Below are positions 57,346 through 64,000 of a DNA stretch of 64,000 bases, one piece after another. The notes below the pieces were generated by a model. That model had not been told where the DNA came from. It worked only from the letters and a program-made list of their open reading frames with translations, and did not search any database. Source of the stretch: PALSA-894 sp034669145 (GTDB lineage Bacteria > Pseudomonadota > Alphaproteobacteria > Rhizobiales > Xanthobacteraceae). The stretch lies in NCBI GenBank assembly GCA_034669145.1, contig JAXDNY010000182.1:43125-107124 (forward strand), read 5' to 3'. A program made the position numbers and the translations under genes. Every line of letters begins with the position of its first letter. The stretch's first letter is position 1.

Positions 57346-58052
57346 GGCGCGACCACCAGCCGGTAGCCGATGCCGCGCACGGTCTGCACGAACAGCGGGT
57401 TGGCGGGATCGCGCTCGATCTTGCGCCGCAGGCGGTTCACCTGCACGTCGACCGCGCGCTCGTTCACGCCGCCGCCGTTTCCGGCGAGCGCCATGCGCGG
57501 CACGGTCTCGCCCGGCACGGCGGCGAGCACGCGCAGCATGTCGCGCTCGCGGTCGGTGAGATGGATCGTTTCCTCGCCGCGGCGCAGTTCGCCGCGCGCC
57601 AGATGAAATACGAAATCGCCGAAGCGCGCGGACTCGATCGCGGGCGCCGGCGCAGGGATCGTGCGCTTGAGGATGTTGGCGATGCGCAGCGACAGTTCGC
57701 GCGGCTCGAACGGCTTCGGCACATAGTCGTCGGCGCCGAGTTCCAGGCCGGTGATGCGGCTCTCGGTCTCGGCCCTCGCGGTCAGCATCAGGATCGGGAC
57801 GGCGGAGGATTCGCGCAGCGATTTCGCCAGTTGGAAGCCGGTCTCACCCGGCATCATCACGTCGAGCACCAGCAGATCGAACGACAGGCTTTCCAGCTTG
57901 GTACGCGCTTCCGCCGCGTTGTTCGCCGTGGTGACGCGATAGCCTTCCGAGAAAAGGAATCGCGACAACAGATCGCGAATGCGCCGGTCGTCATCCACCA
58001 CCAGCAGGTGCGGTGCATTGTCGGGAAGTGCGACCGCGGGTCCCACCATCAT
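57342..58052 (-). CDS. OmpR-family response regulator
   Basis: A 236-aa regulator. Receiver residues: acidic pair in VVDDDRRIRDLL, phosphoacceptor Asp in LLVLDVMMPGETGF, Thr in ILMLTARAE and Lys in DDYVPKPFEP. The winged-helix domain has LTDRERDMLRVLAAVPGETV and VDVQVNRLRRKIERDPANPL. It pairs with the kinase downstream. The pair has the layout of rhizobial OmpR/EnvZ or FeuPQ systems; its regulon is unknown. Confidence 0.93.
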   Translation of the reverse strand: MMVGPAVALPDNAPHLLVVDDDRRIRDLLSRFLFSEGYRVTTANNAAEARTKLESLSFDLLVLDVMMPGETGFQLAKSLRESSAVPILMLTARAETESRITGLELGADDYVPKPFEPRELSLRIANILKRTIPAPAPAIESARFGDFVFHLARGELRRGEETIHLTDRERDMLRVLAAVPGETVPRMALAGNGGGVNERAVDVQVNRLRRKIERDPANPLFVQTVRGIGYRLVVAP

Positions 58053-58066
58053 CCCCCCTTGCCGGC

Positions 58067-58609
58067 TCAGCGCGGCCGGCGCGCGCGGTCGGCCCGGGCA
58101 ATGAAGCGCAGCACGCCCTCGCGGCTTTCATCGTCGACCATCGCGGCGAGGAACCCGCGCGCCGCCTCGTGTGCGTTCGGGCCAAGCCCGCTAAGAGCGC
58201 GCGTGATCCGTTCGGTCTGTAGCCCGGCGAGCTTCATGGCGAGTTGCTCGCCTTTCGGCGTGACGAAAAGGAGGCGATGACGGCGATCGTCCGGGCCTTC
58301 CTTCTGCAGCACGTAGCCCTCGTCGACGAGTTGCTTGAGCACGCGCCCGAGCGACTGCTTGGTGATGCGCAGGGTTTCCAGCAGGTCGGCGACCTTCATG
58401 CCGGGGTTGCGGTTGACGAAATGCAGTACCCGGTGGTGCGCCCGCCCGAACCCGAATTTCTCCAGCACGTGGTCGGGGTCCGACACGAAGTCCCTGTAGG
58501 CAAAGAACAAAAGCTCGATCAGATCCCAGATCGGCTCGGCCTCCGCCGTCGCGCCAGACGCGGGCGGGCTGGACACCGCCGTGCCCGGAGAAAAAATTAT
58601 GTCAGCCAT
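58067..58609 (-). CDS. MarR-family winged-helix regulator
   Basis: A 180-aa dimeric repressor-type regulator. Core: EKFGFGRAHHRVLHFVNRNP, recognition region MKVADLLETLRITKQSLGRV and wing LQKEGPDDRRHRLLFVTPKG. Start 58609 lies inside a 19-bp inverted repeat that is likely its own operator. It is divergent from the branched-chain aminotransferase gene across 185 nt, which could be a target. Separated by 14 nt from the response regulator gene, so possibly co-transcribed with it. Confidence 0.9.
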   Translation of the reverse strand: MADIIFSPGTAVSSPPASGATAEAEPIWDLIELLFFAYRDFVSDPDHVLEKFGFGRAHHRVLHFVNRNPGMKVADLLETLRITKQSLGRVLKQLVDEGYVLQKEGPDDRRHRLLFVTPKGEQLAMKLAGLQTERITRALSGLGPNAHEAARGFLAAMVDDESREGVLRFIARADRARRPR

Positions 58610-58617
58610 GTTGACAT
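58599..58617. promoter_or_regulatory. Inverted repeat over the marR start codon
   Basis: ATGTCA-GCCATGT-TGACAT, a perfect 6+6 palindrome with a 7-nt centre. The arms span the MarR start codon (58607-58609). The size and A/T-rich ends fit a MarR dimer operator and suggest autorepression. Confidence 0.6.
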
Positions 58618-58794
58618 ATTTCTGTTTGATTGTTACTCCAGAGCACGCTTTTACGAAAGGATCGTGCTCGGAAGCCCTCGGGTACGGTCAAACCCCTGTC
58701 CGCAAAGCGCAGTCGCGCGAAACGGGCTAACATTACCCTAGACTTAGCCGGCGACGCAAAACGACCGGCCTTTCGGGGAAACAGGACCAAGCTG

Positions 58795-59898
58795 ATGAAC
58801 GCCCATCAGAAGATCGAGACCACCGCGTTTTCCCGCAAGCCGACGAGCAAACCCGTCGGTGCCGATGCGCGGGCAGAGCTGCTGAAGGATCCGGGTTTCG
58901 GCCGGGTCTTCACCGATCATATGGTGACCATCCGCTGGACCAAGGACCGCGGCTGGCACGATGCGCAGGTGCGCGCCCGCGAGCCGATCTCGCTCGATCC
59001 TGCGGCCGCCGTCCTGCACTACGGGCAGGAAATCTTCGAAGGCCTCAAGGCCTATAAGCTCGGCGACGGCAGCATCGCGTTGTTCAGGGCCGAGCAGAAT
59101 GCACGGCGCTTCCGGGCCTCCGCGGTGCGCATGGCCTTGCCGGAGTTGCCGGAAGCTCTGTTCATGCAGGCCATCGAGGAACTCGTGAAAATCGACAGGG
59201 CCTGGATTCCCGGCGGTGAAGGCAGCCTCTACCTGCGGCCTTTCATGATCGCGACGGAAGCCTTCCTCGGCGTCCGCCCATCCCACGAATGCCTCTTCAT
59301 GCTGATCGCCAGCTCGGTCGGCTCGTACTTCAAAGGTGGGGCTAAGGCCGTCACCGTTTGGCTGAGCGACCGATACACACGCGCGGCCGAAGGCGGCACC
59401 GGCGCGGCGAAATGCGGCGGCAATTATGCTGCCAGCCTGCTCGCCCAGTCCGAAGCGATCGAGCACGGCTGCGATCAGGTGGTGTTCCTCGACGCCGCCG
59501 AGCATCGCTGGGTCGAGGAGCTCGGCGGCATGAACGTCGTCTTCGTCTTCGACGACGGCTCGATGGTGACGCCACCGCTGAGCGGCACGATCCTGCCCGG
59601 CATCACCCGGGACTCGATCATCACGCTTGCCCGCAGCGAAGGCCGCACGGTGCGCGAGGAGCGCTACAGCATCGAGCAATGGCGCGCCGATGCGGCAAGC
59701 GGCAAGCTGCGCGAGGTTTTCGCTTGCGGTACGGCCGCGGTCGTCTCGGCGATCGGCAAGATCAAGAGTACGAACGGCGATATCGTTATCGGCGACGGCA
59801 CCGGCGGCCCGATCACCGCCGCGCTGAAGGCCAAGCTCGTCGGCATCCAGCGCGGCGATGTCGCCGACAGCGAAGGTTGGATGCGCAAGATCGGCTGA
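58795..59898 (+). CDS. ilvE: Branched-chain amino acid aminotransferase
   Basis: A 367-aa fold-type IV PLP enzyme that interconverts Leu, Ile and Val with their 2-oxo acids. It has VLHYGQEIFEGLKAYKLGDG, RPFMIATEAFLGV, the PLP-lysine region GTGAAKCGGNYAASLLAQ, EELGGMNVVFVF and PPLSGTILPGITRDSII. The catalytic Lys is in AAKCGG. Start 58795 (MNAHQKIETTAF) is set by AGGACCAAGCTG; the frame itself runs open further upstream. Cytoplasmic. Confidence 0.95.
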   Translation: MNAHQKIETTAFSRKPTSKPVGADARAELLKDPGFGRVFTDHMVTIRWTKDRGWHDAQVRAREPISLDPAAAVLHYGQEIFEGLKAYKLGDGSIALFRAEQNARRFRASAVRMALPELPEALFMQAIEELVKIDRAWIPGGEGSLYLRPFMIATEAFLGVRPSHECLFMLIASSVGSYFKGGAKAVTVWLSDRYTRAAEGGTGAAKCGGNYAASLLAQSEAIEHGCDQVVFLDAAEHRWVEELGGMNVVFVFDDGSMVTPPLSGTILPGITRDSIITLARSEGRTVREERYSIEQWRADAASGKLREVFACGTAAVVSAIGKIKSTNGDIVIGDGTGGPITAALKAKLVGIQRGDVADSEGWMRKIG

Positions 59899-60009
59899 TT
59901 CCGGAAGGGCAGCCAAGATCGAGCGAAGGCGCACCATTGACGATCAACCACCGGCAGGCATAATTCCCCGCGACTATCCCCATGGTCGAGCGTAACGGGG
60001 GCGGGTGGG

Positions 60010-60996
60010 ATGAGCGATGCAGCCAAGATGCTTAGCCTGGCGGCGATCGGGCTTGCGTTCTCTCTTGCGGCGATCCTGTTCTATTGGTTGGCCGGGAGCC
60101 CGAGTTCGCTCTGGCAACTGGCGCCTTTCGCTGTCCTGGCGCTGCTCGGCGGCGCCATCGCGTTTGGCGCGGCAATCATGTTCGCCGGCCACATCGGGCA
60201 GTTGGAGAATATCCGCAGAATTTACCGCGCGATCCTGCCGTTCTTCTCCAGCGGGAATTTTTACATCGTCCTCGGCTGCCTGTTTCTGTGGGCCGCGTTC
60301 TCCAAGGCAGACGACACGCATTCGGCGCTGATCTTCATTCTGGTCATTCTCGGCGTGGCGATTGTCCTCTACGGAACAGGTACGCAGGCCGCCGGCACCG
60401 GCTCCGCGCAGGCTCCCACCAACGATCAGATCAAGGCCAATATCGCGATCGCGGGCGGAGCGGGTGTTCTCGCGGCATTCTTCGGCTTCGGCATCATCAG
60501 CTATAAGGACGACCTTGTCGGTGTGTTCAAGCGGACGATCGACTACGGAGTGATCGAACTCTCTCTCGGCGCGGACAACACGACATCCGCGACGACGAAA
60601 TTCGATCGTTACGAGGTCCTGGCGCACCTGCCGGGCTCGCGCCCGCTGCCGCTCTGGAAGAACGAGTCCAGTATCCAGATCTTTGTTCCAATTCTAAGCT
60701 TGAACGACCCGTCCGAGGTTAATGTGGTACTCCGGCCGAAGCCCGACCTTGCGCGCAGGGACCAGCAGGAAACGATTTCGATTCCCTCGATTACGGTTAG
60801 CTGGAAGGATGTGAAAGTGCAGTACGGGCTGAACAACGAAGTGGTCAGGCTCAAGCCATACCCGATCCAGGCGAGCCTTGTGGCCGCACAGGTGGACCGA
60901 AGCATCGAGCCGGAGAGGAAAGAGGGCGTGCCGTCGATCTCCCCGGAAGATCAAAAAAAGCTCCAGACCCTGCAATTCAGCCTTCAGCCGCAATGA
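60010..60996 (+). CDS. Membrane protein of unknown function (pair member 1)
   Basis: A 328-aa protein with about five hydrophobic helices in the first 180 residues (SLAAIGLAFSLAAILFYWLA, APFAVLALLGGAIAFGAAIM, IAIAGGAGVLAAFFGFGIIS). A soluble C-terminal half has beta-like strands (ESSIQIFVPILSLNDPSEVN, ITVSWKDVKVQYGLNNEVVR). GGGGGCGGGTGGG precedes ATG 60010. Its stop overlaps the next gene by 4 nt, so the two proteins probably work together. No family recognised. Confidence 0.78.
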   Translation: MSDAAKMLSLAAIGLAFSLAAILFYWLAGSPSSLWQLAPFAVLALLGGAIAFGAAIMFAGHIGQLENIRRIYRAILPFFSSGNFYIVLGCLFLWAAFSKADDTHSALIFILVILGVAIVLYGTGTQAAGTGSAQAPTNDQIKANIAIAGGAGVLAAFFGFGIISYKDDLVGVFKRTIDYGVIELSLGADNTTSATTKFDRYEVLAHLPGSRPLPLWKNESSIQIFVPILSLNDPSEVNVVLRPKPDLARRDQQETISIPSITVSWKDVKVQYGLNNEVVRLKPYPIQASLVAAQVDRSIEPERKEGVPSISPEDQKKLQTLQFSLQPQ

Positions 60997-61784
60997 CCCA
61001 CACCGAAAAAAGCACGAGCCCGTTCGGCCGCCTTTGCGGCTCCCTCGCCGCCGCAATCCTGTGTGCCGCGATCCAGTGCGCTCCCGCCGCCGCACAAGGC
61101 AAGGCGGGGCCGAGCAGCGATTCACGGATCAGGGCGGCGATCCAGACGCTCCGGTCGCCGGTCGCGGCAGACCGCGTTCCTGCCGCAAGCTTTTTGTTGG
61201 AAAACTGGCAGCGGTCGCTGGACGACCTGATTGCCGAACTCCGCGCACTCGATCGCGGCAAACCCGACAGCGCGCCGTCCGAGAGCGACCTGGCCTCCCT
61301 GATCCCCGTGACCGACGTGCTGCGGTCGATCGTCCTCAATCAGACCGGAGCCGTGCAGGCATTTCGCGAGCAGGACGACGAACGCTCGATCCGGACGCTG
61401 ATCTGGGCGTCGCGCAGCCCGAACCGGAATCTGCGCATCAACGCGACTTACGTGCTCGCCAGCGTGGCGGACAACACCAACCTGTGCATGGTCCTCGACC
61501 ATCTGCGCGACCGCAACCTGAACGCCGACGGCCGGGTGAACCTCCTACAGGTCGCAATCACGGTTGCGCCTTATGCGTATGAGGAAAATGTCACCCACGT
61601 CGTGAACGCCGTCGCAGACCTGAAGAAGCTGACGGCGGGCACCAAGGAAAACCTCGCGATGACCACGCAATTGCTTGGCGACCTCGAGGCGCGCGCGAAG
61701 GACAGCATCAACGCCAAGTCCAAGCTCCCTCCCAGCCTGTCCGGCTGCAAGGACTACACGCCGGTCTTCGCACGACCGGGCTAA
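60993..61784 (+). CDS. Secreted helical-repeat protein of unknown function (pair member 2)
   Basis: A 263-aa exported protein, signal LCGSLAAAILCAAIQCAPAA after a 14-residue polar start. The mature part is all helical in pattern with HEAT-like stretches (SRIRAAIQTLRSPVAADRVP, LIPVTDVLRSIVLNQTGAVQ, LRINATYVLASVADNTNLCM). Tight overlap with the membrane protein gene upstream suggests a membrane-periplasm complex. Function unknown. Confidence 0.78.
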   Translation: MTHTEKSTSPFGRLCGSLAAAILCAAIQCAPAAAQGKAGPSSDSRIRAAIQTLRSPVAADRVPAASFLLENWQRSLDDLIAELRALDRGKPDSAPSESDLASLIPVTDVLRSIVLNQTGAVQAFREQDDERSIRTLIWASRSPNRNLRINATYVLASVADNTNLCMVLDHLRDRNLNADGRVNLLQVAITVAPYAYEENVTHVVNAVADLKKLTAGTKENLAMTTQLLGDLEARAKDSINAKSKLPPSLSGCKDYTPVFARPG

Positions 61785-61789
61785 GACGC

Positions 61790-62761
61790 TTACTCCGCGC
61801 TCAGCCCGCCGGCCTTGACCACCGCCACCGCCCGCTCGACCTCACGTGGCAAGTTCTTGCGCCAATGGTCGATCGTGCGCCGCTCCGGCGGCTCGATCAC
61901 GACACCGACCGCCGCCATCCGTTCGCGCACCGCGTCCGTCTCCACCGCCTTGTTGGTGGCATCCGCCAGCCGCCGCACGATCGCCTCGGGCGTGCCTTTG
62001 GGAAACGCGAAAGCGCTGAGCGACGCACAGTCGATGTCGAAGCCCTCCTCGGCGGCCGACGGCACGTCCGGCAGCACGGCCGCGCGGCTCAACCCCATCA
62101 GTGCGATCGGCTTTACGGTCCCACCCTTGATCTGCGGCACCGCCGTGGAGATCTGCTCGCAGATGTAATCGATGCGGCCCGCCAGCAGATCCTGCATCGC
62201 CGGTGCGGAGCCGCGATAAGGCACATGCGTGACCTTCACGCCCATCGCGAGGTCGAGCAGCAGCGAGCAGATATGCGCCCCCGCGCCGGTGCCGGAGCTG
62301 CCGTATTGCATCTTGTCGTGATTGGCCTTGGCGTAGGTGACGAACTCCTTCAGCGAGCTCGCGGGAAAATCCTTGCGCGCCACCAGGAGGCGCGCCGAGT
62401 CGGCGAATTGGTTGACGTGCTCGAAATCGGTGAGCGGGTTGTACGGCGTCTTTGTGCCGTAGAGCGCCGGCACCGTCGTCATCGTGGCGGTGCCGCCGAG
62501 CAGAAACGTATAGCCGTCGGGCGTGGCCTTCGCGACGCGGTTCGCGCCGGTCATGCCGCCCGCGCCACCGACATTCTCCACGACCACCTGCTGGCCAAGC
62601 ACTTCGGTCAGCCCCTGCGCCATGATGCGGCCGACCGTGTCGACCGGCCCGCCCGCCGCGTAAGGCACGATCATGGTCACCGGCCGCGTCGGCCAGTCCT
62701 GCGCGCAGGCAAGCGTCGACGATGCAACGAGCCCAAGCGCCGCGATCAGATGCCGCCGCAT
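61790..62761 (-). CDS. Bug/TctC-family substrate-binding protein
   Basis: A 323-aa periplasmic Bug protein, the fourth in the window. Signal MRRHLIAALGLVASSTLACA, then DWPTRPVTMIVPYAAGGPVD, VVVENVGGAGGMTGANRVAK and YGSSGTGAGAHICSLLLDL. It is more distant from the three at 2773-5722 than they are from one another. It lies 9 nt after the Vgb-like gene on the same strand, so the two are likely co-transcribed. The ligand is unknown. Confidence 0.9.
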   Translation of the reverse strand: MRRHLIAALGLVASSTLACAQDWPTRPVTMIVPYAAGGPVDTVGRIMAQGLTEVLGQQVVVENVGGAGGMTGANRVAKATPDGYTFLLGGTATMTTVPALYGTKTPYNPLTDFEHVNQFADSARLLVARKDFPASSLKEFVTYAKANHDKMQYGSSGTGAGAHICSLLLDLAMGVKVTHVPYRGSAPAMQDLLAGRIDYICEQISTAVPQIKGGTVKPIALMGLSRAAVLPDVPSAAEEGFDIDCASLSAFAFPKGTPEAIVRRLADATNKAVETDAVRERMAAVGVVIEPPERRTIDHWRKNLPREVERAVAVVKAGGLSAE

Positions 62762-62770
62762 GATTAGACC

Positions 62771-63727
62771 TCAGTAGCGGACCACCACCAGCCGGTCGGT
62801 GCCGGACTCCGCGCCCCACGCCTCGCCGGACCGTCCGAGCATCTGGCGCACCGCCGCGCCGCGCTTGTTCGACGGAAAGCTTTCGAACTTCTCGGTCGCC
62901 GGATCGAAGCGCAGGATCGCGTTGGCGATAAAGTCGGTGACCCAGACCTTGTCCTTCTCGTCCACATAAACCGAGAAGCAGCCGCTCTTGCTGTTCGGCA
63001 GCGCGAAGGTCTGCCAGGTTTTCGCGCCGGGATCGTAGCGGCCGATCTCGCCCGAATGCCAGAAGCTCACCCACAAGATGCCTTTGGAATCCGACCACAC
63101 ACGGCGCGGTCCGACGCCGGGCTTGGGCGGCTCGACCACCGTGACGGCGCCGGACGCTGGATCGATCTTGCCCAGATAATCGCCGGCGAGCGACGCATAC
63201 CAGACGTCGCCCGATGGCGTCGTTGCGATGCCATAGGGTCCGTAGCCCTTCGGCGCCTTCCAGGCCTCGACCTTGCCGCTCGCCGGATCGACGCTGCCGT
63301 AGACACCGCTCTGTCCCGTGAACCAGAGCTTGCCCGCCTTGTCGAAGGTCGCGGTGTTGAGATTGGCGCTCTCGAAGCCCTTCGGCAGCGGAAACAGCGT
63401 CACCTCTTTGGTCTTGGCATCGACGCGCGCGATGGCGTTCAACCCGCTGTCGGTGATCCACGCCGCGCCGTCCGGCCCGGCAATCACGCCATGCGGGGCC
63501 GCCTTCGCGCCGAGCTTGATCTGCTCGACCTTGCCGGTCTTCGGATCGAGGACGCCGAGCGCGGCCTGATGTTGCGCCGTATACCAGACGGTGCCGTCAG
63601 GCGCGGCCGCGACATCGTGCGGATGCGCGCCGGGCGGAACCGGGAAATATGTGATGCGGGTGTCGGCGCTCGCAGCCGCGCAGAGCGTGAGCAGCGCCGC
63701 GATGCTTGCGGCGGCAAGGCGTATCAT
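62771..63727 (-). CDS. Vgb-like (virginiamycin B lyase / SMP-30-type) beta-propeller, secreted
   Basis: A 318-aa exported seven-blade propeller. Signal MIRLAAASIAALLTLCAAAS. The repeats share PDGTVWYT, PDGAAWITDSGLNAIARVD, AGKLWFTGQSGVYGSVDP, SGDVWYASLAGDYLGKIDP, GILWVSFWHSGEIGRYDP and DKVWVTDFIANAILRFDP. This W-x-T/S rhythm is typical of Vgb lyases and streptogramin-lyase-like proteins, most of which are not drug enzymes. It pairs with a Bug binding protein, so a role in uptake or sensing of an organic acid is possible (inference). Confidence 0.87.
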   Translation of the reverse strand: MIRLAAASIAALLTLCAAASADTRITYFPVPPGAHPHDVAAAPDGTVWYTAQHQAALGVLDPKTGKVEQIKLGAKAAPHGVIAGPDGAAWITDSGLNAIARVDAKTKEVTLFPLPKGFESANLNTATFDKAGKLWFTGQSGVYGSVDPASGKVEAWKAPKGYGPYGIATTPSGDVWYASLAGDYLGKIDPASGAVTVVEPPKPGVGPRRVWSDSKGILWVSFWHSGEIGRYDPGAKTWQTFALPNSKSGCFSVYVDEKDKVWVTDFIANAILRFDPATEKFESFPSNKRGAAVRQMLGRSGEAWGAESGTDRLVVVRY

Positions 63728-63780
63728 CGTTCGCTCCCCGTCTTATCGCCGGCTTTTCGCCGGTCGCATTGGTTGTTCGT

Positions 63781-64000
63781 TCACTCGGCGGCCTCCGGTT
63801 TGCGGCCCGGCTCAGTCCAGCGTCCCGCCGCAGCGGTATCGGTGTTCCTTGCCGCGACCCATTCGCCGCCCCTAGCACGCTCCTCCTTTTTCCAGAACGG
63901 CGCGCTGACCTTCAGATAGTCCATCAGAAATTCCGCCGCCGCGAAAGCGGCCTCGCGGTGCGAGGACGTCGTGACGACCAGCACCACGTTCTCGCCCGGA
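63781..64000 (-). CDS. moaE: Molybdopterin synthase catalytic subunit MoaE (5' end outside window)
   Basis: C-terminal 72 residues of MoaE, which inserts dithiolene sulphur during molybdenum-cofactor synthesis. The motif VLVVTTSSHREAAFAAAEFL, then MDYLKVSAPFWKKEERARGG, is characteristic; the Lys pair of the KVSAPFWKKE run includes the catalytic Lys. The extra tail (EWVAARNTDTAAAG...) is usual. The start lies beyond base 64000, where moaD would be expected next. Confidence 0.92.
   Translation of the reverse strand, partial: PGENVVLVVTTSSHREAAFAAAEFLMDYLKVSAPFWKKEERARGGEWVAARNTDTAAAGRWTEPGRKPEAAE

Overview
The window reads as a chromosomal segment of a high-G+C alphaproteobacterium. It most resembles Hyphomicrobiales of the Bradyrhizobium / Rhodopseudomonas / Xanthobacteraceae kind. 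This is inferred from family content and was not checked by any search. Pointers are four tripartite-tricarboxylate (Bug/TctC) binding proteins, an Omp25/31-type barrel protein, a YciE/YciF ferritin-like protein, tiny rhizobial-type membrane peptides, GANTC (CcrM) and TTAA-N7-TTAA (CtrA-like) motifs, and several dispersed palindromic repeats.

Layout. 0-5.7 kb: an ABC uptake system (permease cut by the window edge, Tat-exported binding protein), a higBA toxin-antitoxin pair, and three tandem Bug binding proteins. 5.8-13.3 kb: a greatly extended uvrB carrying two in-frame repeat elements, a VOC protein, a small membrane protein, a frameshifted SEC-C gene, an MFS transporter and an HExxH metallopeptidase. 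13.5-16.3 kb: accessory stretch with an orphan HigA, a two-gene type II restriction-modification system and a long hairpin-rich non-coding region. 16.3-29.8 kb: small secreted or membrane proteins, an amino-acid-type ABC binding protein, a TauD-like dioxygenase, a ferritin-like protein, TauE/SafE, an outer-membrane barrel, a fatty acid desaturase, and a DEAD-box helicase followed by infA. 29.8-34.2 kb: PilZ protein, MFS plus two MaoC proteins in one tight operon, DUF4282 protein, M20 peptidase.

34.2-38.2 kb is a second accessory block. It holds a TIR-domain protein with an unknown partner gene, a frameshifted gene, a RAYT transposase with its REP palindromes, an O-methyltransferase and a small orphan. 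It is bounded and punctuated by direct copies of the 3' end of ychF, the gene on its right flank. 38.2-41.2 kb is housekeeping (ychF, pth, rplY, ubiK). 41.2-50.7 kb: a 952-residue lipase-like secreted protein, an acetamidase/formamidase, a metal ABC transporter pair lacking its ATPase, lgt (with a decayed 5' copy 3.9 kb upstream) and a MidA-type methyltransferase. 50.7-64 kb: pgeF, prs, a YbjN protein behind a helically phased GANTC array, proC, TetR, an OmpR/EnvZ-type two-component pair, MarR, branched-chain aminotransferase, two unknown membrane/periplasmic proteins, a fourth Bug protein, a Vgb-like propeller and the 3' end of moaE.

The strongest leads for something undescribed are (1) the TIR/partner operon inside a block punctuated by ychF-tail repeats, (2) the array of five GANTC sites at exact 10-bp spacing upstream of the YbjN gene, and (3) palindromic elements inserted in frame in uvrB, whose two copies differ by compensatory stem changes. 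No tRNA, rRNA, CRISPR array or integrase gene was seen.
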